A stretch of DNA of 64,000 nt from Cryptomeria japonica (lineage: Eukaryota; Streptophyta; Pinopsida; Cupressales; Cupressaceae), in assembly GCF_030272615.1 (NCBI RefSeq), contig NC_081407.1, positions 263,300,574-263,364,573 on the forward strand, written 5' to 3'. Position 1 is the first letter of the stretch; every line of letters begins with the position of its first letter. Made by a program: the position numbers and the translations under genes. Of the stretch, positions 23,836 through 35,100 are shown piece by piece. Below the pieces are notes generated by a model. It did no database searches and was not told the DNA's origin. It worked only from the letters and a program-made list of their open reading frames with translations.

Positions 23836-24450
23836 TTAGAACTTTCCAAGTGCTTCTGATTTCTCTCTGAGAAAAGTAACCCAACACATTCTAGAATAAT
23901 CATCAATAATTAGCATGAAATATCTATCACCTTGTAAGCTTCTAGTTCTAGCTGGGCCACATAAATCAATGTGAATTAAATCAAGAGCATCAATTGATTT
24001 TTCTGGAATACTTTTGAAACTAGCTCTAACTTGTTTTCCAAATTGACATTCCTTACAAATTGTATTATGAGGTTTCACAATTTTAGGTAGATCTCTAACT
24101 GCCTTAGAAGTAATGATTTTTACCATGCAATCAAAAATTACATGACATAGTCTCTTATGCCATAACCAACTTTCATCTATATGTGCAATTAAGCATGCCT
24201 TTTCACTGTTATTCAAATGAAAGATATTTACTCTAGTCTGATTACTGGCTGCAATTTCCAAACCAGTTCTATTCATAATTTTGCATTTTCCATTTTTAAA
24301 TTGTAACTGAAATCCCTTCTCAACTAATTGACCAACACTTAAAAGATTATGCTTTAATCCTCCAACATAGTAGACATTGTTAGTGTTATGCTTCACCATC
24401 AAGAGATATTGAACCTTTACCTTTGATTGAATAGGCTTTGTCATCTCCAA
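23836..24450 (-). pseudogene. Unit D: pre-integrase and integrase first half
   Basis: 204-residue frame with WHKRLCH, CKECQFGK and HIDLCGPARTR. It continues past the position of the unit B/C stop with a tyrosine (IDDYSRMCWVTFL), so unit D lacks that mutation. A one-base insertion near 24393 shifts it from the protease frame. Confidence 0.9.
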
Positions 24451-24673
24451 ATCTTACTAAACCTCCATTGTATTCTTGAAAGTTCAAGAATTTACCTTTG
24501 TCTCCAGTCATATGATGTGAGCATCCTGAGTCAATAATCCATTCATCCTTTGCTTCAACTTTAGCTACTAGGGCTTGTTCTACCAGTTGAGCAGTAGGTG
24601 CCGGTTGATCTTCTATTATAGCAACAAAAACCCATCCGTTGTCTGCTAGATCCTCATCAGAATCATCAGTCAC
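24386..24673 (-). pseudogene. Unit D: aspartic protease region
   Basis: 95-residue piece with the active site WIIDSGCSHHMTG. The frame is lost at the one-base insertion near 24393, just after the GKGSISLDG segment. Confidence 0.88.
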
Positions 24674-24771
24674 ACCTTCATTAGCAATGTAACAAGATTT
24701 GTCTTTGTTCTTTTTAAATCTGTATCTCTGATATTCAGGATTAGGCTTGTATGTTCTTCTATCTTCTTCTC

Positions 24772-24987
24772 TTAATCTAGCATGTCTATGAGGGCATCTT
24801 TAAGCCATATGACCAATCTTATTGCAATTAAAACATTTAAAGGGTGCTTTACCTTCATACTTACTTCCAATTGGACCTTTTGGCATTTTCCTTGCAAATA
24901 GTGCTTCAAGTTCTTCAAGCTCTTCATTCTTCTTTCTGGATTCTTCAAGTTCTCTTGCATAAAAGGCTCTATAGTCTGATTTGTCAA
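24772..24987 (-). pseudogene. Unit D: zinc knuckle region with stop
   Basis: The CCHC knuckle is interrupted in this copy: the serine codon before the last cysteine is TAA (HMA*RC), where units A-C have a serine. The open ORF here is in another frame; the gag frame is read through MPKGPIGSKYEG. Confidence 0.75.
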
Positions 24988-24988
24988 A

Positions 24989-25503
24989 TCATGGAGTAGA
25001 TGATTTTGATGCTTTAAAGGCCAAATCAGTCTTTATAGTAGCAACAAGACCAAATTCCTCAATTTCAAAGGCTGAAAGTTTTCCAATCAATGTATCCCTA
25101 GTTACTAATGTATTAGGCATTGTTCTTAACTCATTTATAGTAGTAACCTTCATTTTATATGCCGGTGGCAAACCTCTTAAGATTTTTGAACCAATTTCAT
25201 CCTCACTCAAGGTTCCTCCACAACACTTAATACCCAAAACAATTTCATTTACTCTTTCCATAAAAGCAGAAATCCTTTCATTTTCTTCCATTTTCAGATG
25301 TTCATACCTAACTTGGAAGCTCTCAAGTTTTGCAATCTTGACTATGGAATCTCCTTCATTCAATGTTTCCTAGTGATCCCAAATAGCTTTAGCAGTAGAG
25401 CTATCTGATAATCCCATGATTTGTTGATTTGATAATGTGCTCAAAAGTGCTTCTCTTGCTTTGCAATCATTCTCTTCATCTTTACCTAAGGTAGTTGGAG
25501 CCG
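24989..25503 (-). pseudogene. Unit D: Copia gag, 5' end missing
   Basis: 124 residues open (LNEGDSIVKIAKLESFQ onward), preceded by a copy-specific stop near 25370 (codon for tryptophan/histidine segment altered). It has the shared TGA at 24989 and the shared TAG near the LTR. Confidence 0.83.
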
Positions 25504-25538
25504 TCTAACCAGCTACAAAAGCAGTATAACAGCTACAA

Positions 25539-26565
25539 CCGAGAGGGGGGGTGAATCAGTTGTCTAATAAATTCAAACCAAAAACTTATTAACCAACTTA
25601 ATGCTTAATACTGGTAAACCAGTTAAGTATGCCGATAGACAGTGTTAACAGTAAATTGCTATACCGGTAAGGATTAATGCATGGAACATAAACATAAAGT
25701 CATCCACAACACATGACACCAATATTTGTACGTGGAAACCCTATAAGGAGAAAAACCACGGTGGGAAACCTTACCCACAATCAGATGATACTACTACAGA
25801 TAGTAAGTGTACATAAATGGGGTCTGCACATGTAGAAAGGCCAACAACCTAGAGCTCACTGCTCAATCACAAAATGGAAGTCACACTGGCTATAGTTGGA
25901 TGGTTAAATCCAATAAGAATGTACTGCACAAAATAGCATCTTCATATGCTGGATTCAGTACCAGTGTAATGTTGATATGCTTCTACAAAAACCTAACTTC
26001 ACCTTCAAATGATGTCTCCATGTATATTCCGGCTTGATCTCGCATATACCTTCACTTAATTCTTTTTTGCATTCCACATTTGATCTTACAAATAAGATCT
26101 TACATTTATACAATACCCTAAGACCAATTTTAGTAGGTCGACTCTACAAGATATTACAATAAAAACATTTTAAAAACAATATAATATCCAATGCAATAAC
26201 CGATTGAACATGTCAACTTAATGCATTTACAACAATAATAAATCACTTCCATAATGTACCATGCTGATCGAGAAAAGATAAACCTGCCGGTGTAACCCTA
26301 GATAGCCTAGACCTATTTGCCGGTAAAAGCAAATTTGTAAATATGAATATACCAATGATTAATTCTTCAAAACAAAGTGTCCACATGATGTCTTCGACAT
26401 TACCAAGTGTTTTCCATATCATTCCAGGTACCGGTGAACAATATATCCTGCTGGTGAACCATATACCAATAACTATTGCACAGTTTACTTGCTTGTCGGT
26501 GAATGTTGCTGGATCTTCAGAGTAGGTGTTGACATCAATGAAAAAACCATACCAAAATACCAGCA
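25539..26565 (-). repeat. LTR4, outer 5' LTR of Copia array
   Basis: About 1.03 kb, minus-strand start TGCTGGTATTTTGG at 26565. Its last 250 bp (26300-26565, U3 side) differ more from LTR1-3 than those differ from one another, for example around 26430-26480, whereas its gag-side half matches them closely. It is followed at once by unrelated sequence (ATCAC). Confidence 0.9.
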
Positions 26566-26702
26566 ATCACGTGGTGAGGTATATTGCATATGATATATCT
26601 TATTAAATTATTTTAGAAATAGAGAAGGTTCTACGTTGGCTATTGTTGTATATGTTGCACACAAGCTTGCTATGCAAGGTGTCATTTTTGATTTATGTGA
26701 TT
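26566..26702. other. Short spacer between array and next LTR
   Basis: 137 bp with no recognised feature and no match to the corresponding flank in the other duplication copy. Confidence 0.5.
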
Positions 26703-27482
26703 TGTTGGGAAATCAGTTGTTAGAAAATATTAGAATGACATATGTATGTGTATGTATGAAAAAGAAGTAATGCAATGAGTGTGGCATGTGAATAGAAGTC
26801 TGTGAGTGATTGAGTAGTGGTATACGAAGGTGTGCAAGTAAGGTGAGATAGATAGAGAAAAAAGTGTATGTGAGTAGTAGCAGAAGTGTGTAAGAGAAAA
26901 GGTGTGTGTAAGTGTGAAAAGTGTGAGTACAGAGTTGAAGTAATCTCTTATTGGGTTAGCTACAAGTAGCTAGATTGATATATTTAAGACATAGTTGTAG
27001 TAATCCCTCACCGGATCTTTTGCAAGTAGTTGTAGACAGGTTAGAGAGATCCCTTACCAGATCTATTGTAAATTGTTGTTTTGATATTTGAGCTTATCTT
27101 GGAACTAACCCCATGCATTTGGAGATGCAATTTTCTTCAATTCATTTAATTCTATTGCAGTAAGCATTCCAATAGTGAGCCTTATTGTATTCCGATAGTG
27201 ATTTGTATTGTAAATTAGTACTGAGCCACCTCTTTTGTAAAGACCATATAACTAGTTATATTATCTTGAGAGTTAACCCTCTTTGTGGTTTTTCCCATTT
27301 GGCTTTTCCACATATAAAATTCTGGTGTCTATCATGTGATTATGCTTTCTTTTTATTACACATTTTTTTGTTTCATGTTGATGAGATTAATTGCTAAGGT
27401 TAAATCTGTGGAAAGTTTTTATTGTTGTGGGAATACTGATTCACCCCCCTCTTAGTACTTTGGTCCATTCAACCATCCAACA
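26703..27482 (+). repeat. Probable LTR (solo or truncated), plus strand
   Basis: The right part has the Copia LTR layout on the plus strand: TGTGGTTTTTCCC and GGCTTTTCCACAT around 27285-27320, then TGATTCACCCCCCTCTTAG and a CATCCAACA end at 27482. The left end is placed at TGTTGGGAAATC (26703). Flanks TGATT and TGTAC do not match, so no target duplication supports the left boundary. Confidence 0.6.
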
Positions 27483-27607
27483 TGTACCCAATGGGAATTT
27501 TGGAGGGAGGTAACATATTGGTGACATTTACGATTGTAGACAAAGGAATCTAGGTTAGAACTATATGAGGTAAGAAAGGATATAGTAGAAGTGGGGAAGG
27601 ATGATGA

Positions 27608-28497
27608 TGTTGGGAAAATGGTGTCTCAACCTTGCATTTACATAAGGTTACTATTTATAGTAAGTTTTCATTTGGGTACAAAATGGTGCAAAATTCTCCA
27701 CAAAGCTTCTAGTTGGCTAGATAAGTATTTTGGTAAAGTTATGTTGCAAGATTGCAACTAGTTTTCAAGATATTAAATTTTCTATTTTGGAGGGGTCCAA
27801 TGAAAGGTTTAAATTTGATTTTGAGGACTTTAGAGGCCTCGAAACACCCTAAAAATTAGGCTTAAATGATGTAGTGGTTTATGAGGCAATATATCACTTC
27901 ATGAGCTTTTCGGCGCTTCAAATGGTTCGTCAATCGAACACACAGTTCACAAGTTATGGCCTCCAGAAGTTTGTAATCCTGAAATTTGAAATATAAAATA
28001 CACCGAACACATAAATGCATTGTAAAAGGGAGGGACATTTGTTGATGTGTGTTTTAAAATGTCATAGGGCATATAGAAGGGAGATAAGGTCAGCTACACC
28101 GTATTGGGTGGTTTAATCCCATGGTTTTATAATACTATTTGATGGTTTCTTATATTGTTTTCCCTATATATGATGTGCATGAGATAGAGGTTGTGTGTAA
28201 GAGTCTTATTTCTATTGAGTTATCTTTGAATCTCTGATTAGTGGTACTCCTACAAAGAGATTTCTCTGCAACTATATTGTAATCTGTTTTTGATTGCTGA
28301 ATAATATTGGGCAGTTTTTGGAGTGTGGGTTTTTCTCCTGAAAGGGTTTTCCCCATGTAAATCACTATGTTATGGTTTGAATGTTATTATATCTATTTCT
28401 ATTTTCTATAACTGTTTTGAGGATCTGTAAAAGTTTTTCCATTACCCTCCTCTCAAGGTAAGTGTAGGAAGTTGTTCCGCTACTTAACTTCCTTACA
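27608..28497 (+). repeat. Solo LTR in duplication copy 1
   Basis: 890 bp, TGTTGGGAAAATGG to CTTCCTTACA, flanked by GATGA and AATGA (4 of 5). The other duplication copy has an uninterrupted site near 53992-54000. LTR-type words GTGGGTTTTTCTCC and GGGTTTTCCCCATG near 28325-28360 give plus orientation. Confidence 0.8.
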
Positions 28498-28772
28498 AAT
28501 GATGTGTTGGCCATTGCACTGACCAACATGATTAGTTGATATATTGATTTTGGTCCCTCTCATGTGAAGAGGAACTTTATTTGCCCCATGATAATTAAAA
28601 TTTTTTACTCTATGTGGCGAATGAGTTAGGTGGAACCATGTGTGATTATGAAATGGAGTACCTTGGGAATGAGATCGTGAAATCATGTTACATTGTGATG
28701 ATTTATATTTAGGTAATGGACCAATGTAAATGCCATTCAAGGGCTTCCATTTCAAGCTTTTAATTTTCTAGT

Positions 28773-29390
28773 ATGGATACACCTATGAGGTTGATTTGTA
28801 GGAGAAGAGAGATGTCTTTCAAGGGTGATATTTCAGAGAAGAGGCTAAGATGGGTGCAACTAGTGATGCATGCAATGCAAATAATTCTGGGAGATGAGTT
28901 CTTAAAGATAGAGAATAGGTATAGGGTAAATACCAACATCACTTCTATGTTTTTTGCAGTGCTTTTAGACTTTGGGGAAATTAATGAAATGGTAAGTTCC
29001 TTATGCAGGAAAATAATGAAGAATTTTTATTTGGGGGAACTGGATGATGTAATGGAGAAAGTTCATGAAAATAATTTGATCCCCATGATGAAAGAATATT
29101 ATGTGATTCATAGACATTGGAAGGAAGTAGAAAAGTATCCCTTTCCTAGTTTGATGGATGTTTCAACCATTGAGAAAAGTTGTGAGGTGGTGAAAACAAA
29201 TGCGTTGTTTTAGAATACATTGTTGGATTTGTCAAAGGACAATGGAGATGGGTGGCTAGAGAAGTATTTGGTGATAGAGGTCCTATTAAGTGATTGAGAT
29301 GATGATGAAGTGATTGGAGATGAGGACTTGAAGACAAATAAATTATGTCTAGATTGGACATGTTAAGGGAGGCTCAGAGGGCTTCCCACG
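28773..29390 (+). pseudogene. Unrecognised conserved ORF, copy 1
   Basis: A 146-residue ORF (28773-29213), then a TAG and more of the same frame to about 29365. I do not recognise the family. It is rich in charged residues with segments YRVNTNITSMFFAVLLDF and EYYVIHRHWKEVEKYP. The counterpart at 54269-54870 keeps these segments but has several stops. Shared amino-acid patterns suggest a once-coding region, possibly of a repeat, since it is followed by a LINE-like A-rich tail. Confidence 0.5.
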
Positions 29391-29659
29391 CAGATTGTAG
29401 TGCAGATTGTCCAGTTAAGGCTAGGGTTTCTAAGAATGTATGTGGAAAGGGGAAGAAGGTCATTTGATTAAGGTATGATAGGTTTTATTATTTTGATATG
29501 TATATGATCAATTTCTATAACAATGATAGCTAGGGTATATAATTTCTCCTCTTTTGGGTCATGTTCCATTTAGGAGATAGGTGTTTATGTTATAGTTTGA
29601 TGTTAGGTGACATCAAGTAGTAGGTTTTTGCTAGAAGGACATTTTGGACTACTACTATA

Positions 29660-29760
29660 TGGTCTTGCAAGAACATGTAAAATTTTTTTGATATAATACA
29701 AGGGTGTTGCCCCTTAGCAGCTATTAATGAGCAAAAATAAATAAAATATTTTTTTTAGAG
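29660..29760 (+). other. LINE-like 3' tail, copy 1
   Basis: GATATAATACAAGGGTGTTG followed by CCCCTTAGCAGC and an A-rich AAATAAATAAAAT run resembles the 3' end of plant L1-type elements. The same sequence is at 55188-55250. Confidence 0.5.
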
Positions 29761-31140
29761 AAATAATAAATGGTGAAGTAAAATTAAAAAATGTTTACTA
29801 TATCAAATAGTACAAATAAAATAAAATAATTTGTAAATGTTAAAATTTAATATCGATGTAGAAAAATAGAATAACTCTTTCTTTTTTCATAAAATAATAA
29901 ATTATTGATTCGTATTCTTATTATTTCGGTTTCTTCATATAAGATTTATAATTTTATTAATAAATCTATTATCGAACTAACATATTTAATTTAAATAAAA
30001 ATATATGTAAAAGAAGTCAAAAGATATCATTTACATATGTCCATTGTTTTATAGATATATTTACTTATCTCTAGGTATATTATTACTATTATATAAGCAA
30101 ATAATGTATATATTATTTAATACTTTTTTTAAAAACATATGTTATTTTACTAGATTTACTTTCATATAGGTTGAGGGTAATTCATGCATACAAGGTTATA
30201 AGATGTGCATTAGACCCAAGTCTCTTAATTTGAGAGTTATCTTATAACAAAGTAATTTTTAATAACTTTTAAGTAAAATAAAATAACACTCAAATCTAGC
30301 ATGCTTTCAAGGTGGAAATTCTCTTTAACATTTGAAATTGCTCACCTCCAAGTGTTGCTAGATCATTGAGGTAATGCTCTTGTGTCATTGTCAAGGTCTC
30401 TCCAACCCCCACTTCTAGCATATGCCAATCTTCATTTTATGTTTGTCACTGAGGTTGCAACCACTTAGCTCATAATAATTAGGATGTGCATTCCTAGGCA
30501 TGTTTGCCTCTTGTAAGAAGATATCATGCTTAGCAAGGATGATAGCCTCCTAACCACCATTTAGCTTCTCCAACAATTTTTGTTGGTGGGGGTTAAATTT
30601 TGGTAAGTTCCTTTCGTTTGATCCTACTATTTCTTCTATTCATGTTGATGAAGATGAACAAGACAATAATGATAAAGATGAAAATTATGGATGGTATCCT
30701 TCCACGTAAGCATTATACTATATTGATGTATGGGGCAAACCAAATGATCAATATCCACCACATCCTCCTTTTGCTCTTGCTCTCACCATTTGACTATTTT
30801 TCGTAATTGTGTTTGTATTTTATATTATATTTTAAATAATTATATATTTAAGATGTGAAAAAAATAATTTATTAAATTATAGATAAATTAATATTATCAT
30901 CTAATAGAGAAGACCTATTCATCAAAAAAATATAAATATCTAAAATATATCTATCCAAATTATGTGATAAATTTAATGTGCACGAAAATATTGTTCAACA
31001 TCTTTTAGATTTAACATATCTACAGTAATAAATTCAAATCAAAATCATAATAATATTCTCGATCGTTCAAATCTTTCGAAAAAAAGATAGATATCCATCT
31101 GAGACGTAACTCATACCTAAGCAGAAAGACACATGAAACA
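29761..31140. other. AT-rich stretch, no gene
   Basis: No supported gene. Contains a short degraded coding-like segment near 30595-30800 (DNNDKDENYG then stop) matched by 57715-57870 in copy 2, where it reads EDKKDNNDKDQNDERYP. Family not recognised. Confidence 0.5.
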
Positions 31141-31525
31141 TGACGAGAAGGTTCCTTTTTTTGCCTCTTAAATGATTTCCTTACACCTAATTGGCTAAGC
31201 TCAAATTTTTAAGGACTGTCATTAAGTTTGCCTTACCATGGAAGCGTTAAATTTTGAACGTACCGTTGAGATGTCACAACCTTGGCTTCAAATTCAACAC
31301 TCAATTAATTCTGTTTGGCTCTCATTTAATTTTGCCCCGTTAATATGACAAGTGACTCAGAACCTGCTCTCCAATTTGAACACAAAAGAATTCAACAACT
31401 AGCGGCTTTCATATTTATGAAGCAAAAGTTGACCTAATAAATTTTCCTCCATGCCCTCTAAATTGAAATCTTGTACTTCTCCTGCACTTGCCGATTGAGT
31501 TTCTCAGGAGGGTCTTCAGGTTTTG

Positions 31526-32371
31526 ATGAGCATGGATGTTGATAGTGCTAACAAGAACATAGTTGGATGGGGCAGTGAAGGTGAGGTGAAAGTCTCAGAG
31601 CTTACGCTGAGACATTTCAATGACCACAGAGATTCAACAGCTCTTCATCTCTATGGAAGGAGCACAAGGAATTCATCATCATCCTCTTCTTCATCTGGGT
31701 CTGAATCAATAGATTTTGATCCTAGGGAACTGGGTCAAGAGCAGTGCTTTTCTTCAGCAAGGGAGAAATCTCTAGATTTGAAGGTAAGTTAATGATATCG
31801 GACTTTTACAATTCATAATTTTGATTGTGGTAGATTTTAGATTAGATTGTGTAAGAGTTTTTAATTCAAAATTTTGAATTGCAATCCATCATCCATTATC
31901 ACAATTATAAAAAATCAGAAAGAAAGACTTGAAATTATGTTTTAGTTAATATAGTTCTGCAGTGAGTATGGGGATTTATTTTCATGGATATTGATCTGCC
32001 ATTGTATTCTTATAGTTCTGAAATATTGCACGATTCTTGTGGTGCAGAGTGGAGAAGTCTATTACCCGAGCTCAGAAGAAGCAACTGAAACAAGCTCTGA
32101 GGTCTTTTCAATTCAGGAGAGTTCAAAATTCAGCTCCATTGAAGAAGAAGATGAAAATGAAGGTAGGCTAGATCTTACGATGAACTTATGCATCTCAAAA
32201 ACTTTTAAATCTGCAATCAAAATGAATGATGATATTGCTACAGAAGAAGCTGAGTCTGCCGCCATGAAGCTTGTTGGGTGCCTCACATGTTTAACGTATT
32301 TCATGGTGTCTGCTCAAGATCTCAAGTGTCCAAAGTGCAAAGGTTCTTCACTGCTAGATTTTCCTGAATAA
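31526..32371 (+). CDS. GIR1-like zinc-ribbon protein, gene 1 (two exons, 193 aa)
   Basis: Exon 1 is 31526-31783, the intron 31784-32047 (GTAAGT to TGCAG, phase 0), exon 2 is 32048-32371. The C-terminus has a zinc ribbon, CLTC at 164-167 and CPKC at 180-183, ending SSLLDFPE, as in Arabidopsis GL2-INTERACTING REPRESSOR proteins. Those are nuclear adaptors recruiting TOPLESS through an EAR motif; here LDLTMNL (127-133) is a weak EAR-like match. Exon 1 is serine-rich. The start is chosen because the upstream frame hits TGA near 31496. Gene 2 differs by only 7 of 107 residues in exon 2, while introns and flanks carry indels, which suggests selection on protein. An expressed function is inferred. 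It could also be another zinc-ribbon family. Confidence 0.65.
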
Positions 32372-32538
32372 TTCTTTAGAGAGTACATTTCTTTTTTTGT
32401 TTTTGCTGTTCCCATATTGGTTATTTATTACCAGGGGGGAGGTGCTAGGCCGACATGGCCAAACTTGAAAGCATTTTATCATTTGATCATTTTATATGAT
32501 CCCATTTCTCTATTCAGATGGATTTGAGCTTTGAATTG

Positions 32539-32544
32539 AATAAA
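32539..32544 (+). terminator. Poly(A) signal of GIR1-like gene 1
   Basis: AATAAA 168 bases after the stop codon, conserved at the same place after gene 2 (59578-59583). Confidence 0.6.
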
Positions 32545-33010
32545 ATGTGGGCTTGATTTTTTGAATTGAGTAAATTCAAAAGGGACTCATTAACATAATG
32601 GTAATTGGTCGGTGGTGGATTTGGAAGGTGGCCATTTGTTCTCTTTCTGTTATTAAATAATTCAGTAAATGAGAATAAATCATACTGGTCACCTGTCAAT
32701 TGTTTTCATTCTCTATGAGGAGATAACCCTATTTATTACTATGGGGAATAGACTATCATTACAATTTTAATGTGATGCGTCAATTCTTCAACCTGCTGTA
32801 AATGGTAAAGATAAATCTCAAAACTTAGAATAGCTAATGCATGCATATGATCTGTAATTATTTATTCAGAGGTCATTAAAACAATTACCAATGCTTAGTT
32901 TAAATTGGATTTTCAAATATAAAAATAAAACATATTAACATGTTCTTTACAAAAAAAAAATATTAAATATGTTTTAGTACATTTTATTTTGTTAAATTAA
33001 TTATATTTTT
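32545..33010. other. Gene 1 downstream flank
   Basis: No gene. Matches 59584-60080 downstream of gene 2, with indels. Confidence 0.6.
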
Positions 33011-33274
33011 TTAGTATAGCAGATTTATTGAAGAATTTTGTTTTTAAAATTTTATCAAATTAATTGAACTTCTCTTTTGAGAATTTGTTTTATTATGAAT
33101 CTACATACATCTCTAATAATGTATTTAAACTTGTTTGTTGAAGTGATTGTAGTCCAATAGGCGAGGATGGTGACATGTCATATCATCCATCAAGGTATAA
33201 ATTTCATTAGATATGGTGTGGGTTGTGGATCTATTTAGTTGTGGTAGTTTAGTTGAAGTAAACATTTGGCATAG
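33011..33274. repeat. Repeat X, copy 1
   Basis: About 260 bp, similar to 41090-41395 and 60083-60336 in the same orientation, with shared words TTTTAAAATTTTATCAAA-like and GGTAGTTTAGTTGAAG. Copies 1 and 3 sit immediately left of the same old LTR. Confidence 0.7.
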
Positions 33275-33709
33275 TGTTAGAGTTACCAAAGGCTCCAAGT
33301 TCTAAAGATCAATTGCAAAAACCAAAACAACCTTTCACAAGATACAAGAAAATAGCATAATTTACAATAATGGATGTAAAACATTTTATATAAATATGAT
33401 CAATTATTTCCGTATGAAGTATATGCAATAAAATGAACTATACATATGAGACAATGTTTATAGAGACAAGATTCAAAAATGGGTCTTACTAGGATGATGA
33501 CAAGTGTCTAAATAGTATGTCATGTGACAACTAGTGATAGGATAGGATAAGATCACATCACCTAAGATATTCTAGAGAGATTTATCACTAAGTAAACTTA
33601 ACATATGAACACGTGTGAAAAGGTTTTTACTAGAAACTAGCTAGTTAATGTACCTTATTCATACTACAAAAGGGAAAAATAGATAAGAAGCACTTTGTTC
33701 ACACCAACA
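33275..33709 (-). repeat. 3' LTR of the old Copia-like element
   Basis: 435 bp. Paired with 40664-41085; a further truncated copy is at 60337-60645. Minus-strand start TGTTGGTGTGAAC adjoins the purine tract. Confidence 0.75.
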
Positions 33710-33722
33710 CCCCCACCTTAAC

Positions 33723-34750
33723 TGCAACTTAGAGGGAATGATGAACAAATGTAAATGATGCAAATATGTAAAGATGGGGGTACCCACATATAAATGCAAT
33801 TCACTGCAATCTCTCACAGATAAATAAAAGGAGATAACATAGTGGGACAAAATCCTCCCAAAAAGAAAGATGAGATAAAAAGGTAATCACGTATAAGTGA
33901 TAGAAGAAGTTATGAATAGAGGGCTTGTCGATAGCCCTAAGGAATACATCCATCACAAATATACAACCGATAACCCCTAATAGGAGGGAAAGGGAGTGAC
34001 GATGTAGCCCTCAATGTAAAATATGTACTAACGGTAGATATTGCTCAAAACTAAATGTAGATGATGGTTTACAATCATTGAATGATTTTAATTTCCTTAG
34101 GAAGAAACAAAACCAAAGGTCTATGTATGATGTCTCCCCAATATTGAAAGAAAAATGTAGAATAAATCTCAAAATGTATGAAGTCTCTAAAAATTACTCT
34201 CATGTCCCCATGTTGATTTTGAAAGATTTCCCTTACAAATCAAGTGTTCTAAGCCACATTATTGAAAAAACATAATCTTGGATCTAGTGAAGATGAATGA
34301 AGAACAAAATCAAAAGACTCAATTGTCTCCTTTAAATATTTAAAGGAGCCTTCTCTGAATTTTGTACCAAAGTATCTACACTCATGTCAAACTATAAGGA
34401 ATAATCATGTGGAGAATGAACAAGAGGGTAAAGTGTTCCCTCATAAGTATTGAAGAAGAATCATCTTCATCAAAGAGAATATAAATATCACTCTAAAAAT
34501 TACAATGTGGGACTCCATAAACAAAAAACAACATGTGTATGAAGTAGTCATCTGAAGTAGCCACATTAGAAGACAATGTGTATCCTATGATACTAAATCA
34601 AAAGTAGAGATTACTACAGAAACACAATAATCATTCAATGTGAAACAATAGATGGAGGAGATGGAATGGAATTCTCAAGAATTGGATCACATGTGAGAAC
34701 ACAAAAGTTCAAAAAACCATAATTCTCCCCAAAATAAAATTTGACACTTG
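33723..34750 (-). other. Degraded internal sequence of the old element
   Basis: No recognisable domain. This is where RT and RNase H would be expected, so they are deleted or decayed beyond recognition. Confidence 0.45.
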
Positions 34751-35100
34751 AAGTGTGATCATCATCTAAAGCTAAGCATGATCATCATCTAAATTAAAAA
34801 GATAATAATTAGAAACAAAGTCAGAAAAATAATATAATCAAGATGGATGATCCACCATCCCATTAGTAATGATATCTATAATCACCAAGGCATTGATCAT
34901 AACTAATTCAAGAGTGAATTCCATAGTTGGAACTCCACCATGAGTGACTTGATAGAAGGAAAGTAGATTATTTTTCAAGTGAGGCACACACAAAATATCA
35001 TTTAAAGTGCCATTAGCAATATCAACATATCCCATGCCAATTACATTCATATAAGTATAATTGCTGATTAAAATAGGTGTCATATTACTAGGCTCAAATG
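34751..35100 (-). pseudogene. Copia protease remnant
   Basis: Frame with VIGMGYVDIANGTLNDILCV and PHLKNNLLSFYQVTHGG, the region after the aspartic active site in many Copia proteases. It continues DHPS*LYYFSDF, where relatives have an arginine at the stop (CGA to TGA). Confidence 0.7.

Larger units (their letters stand above)
1..26565 (-). mobile_element. Tandem array of a dead Ty1/Copia element sharing LTRs
   Basis: Four LTR copies (1261-2277, 6708-7724, 20091-21118, 25539-26565) alternate with four internal domains (A partial, B, C, D), all on the minus strand, with one LTR between neighbours. Equivalent landmarks repeat at 5447-5448 bp (A to B and C to D; B to C also, once the nested element and two deletions are allowed for). 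Domain order within a unit, from high to low coordinate, is gag, zinc knuckle, protease, integrase, reverse transcriptase, RNase H, the Copia order. Every copy is a pseudogene. The left end lies outside the window, so target duplication cannot be checked. Confidence 0.93.
27483..33274. repeat. Segmental duplication, copy 1
   Basis: Colinear with 53866-60336: TACCCAATGG start, ORF remnant, 3' tail with TGTTGCCCCTTAG, AT-rich stretch, GIR1-like gene, and the downstream repeat up to the old Copia LTR. Extra here: a solo LTR at 27608-28497. Confidence 0.88.

Noticed and set aside
26566-27482. Target duplication for the LTR at 26703-27482
   Set aside because: TGATT and TGTAC do not match and the left flank is unlike the paralogous block, so the left boundary remains unproven.
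30600-30806. Leucine-rich 68-codon ORF
   Set aside because: The counterpart in copy 2 favours another frame (EDKKDNNDKDQN), and both are broken; no gene supported.
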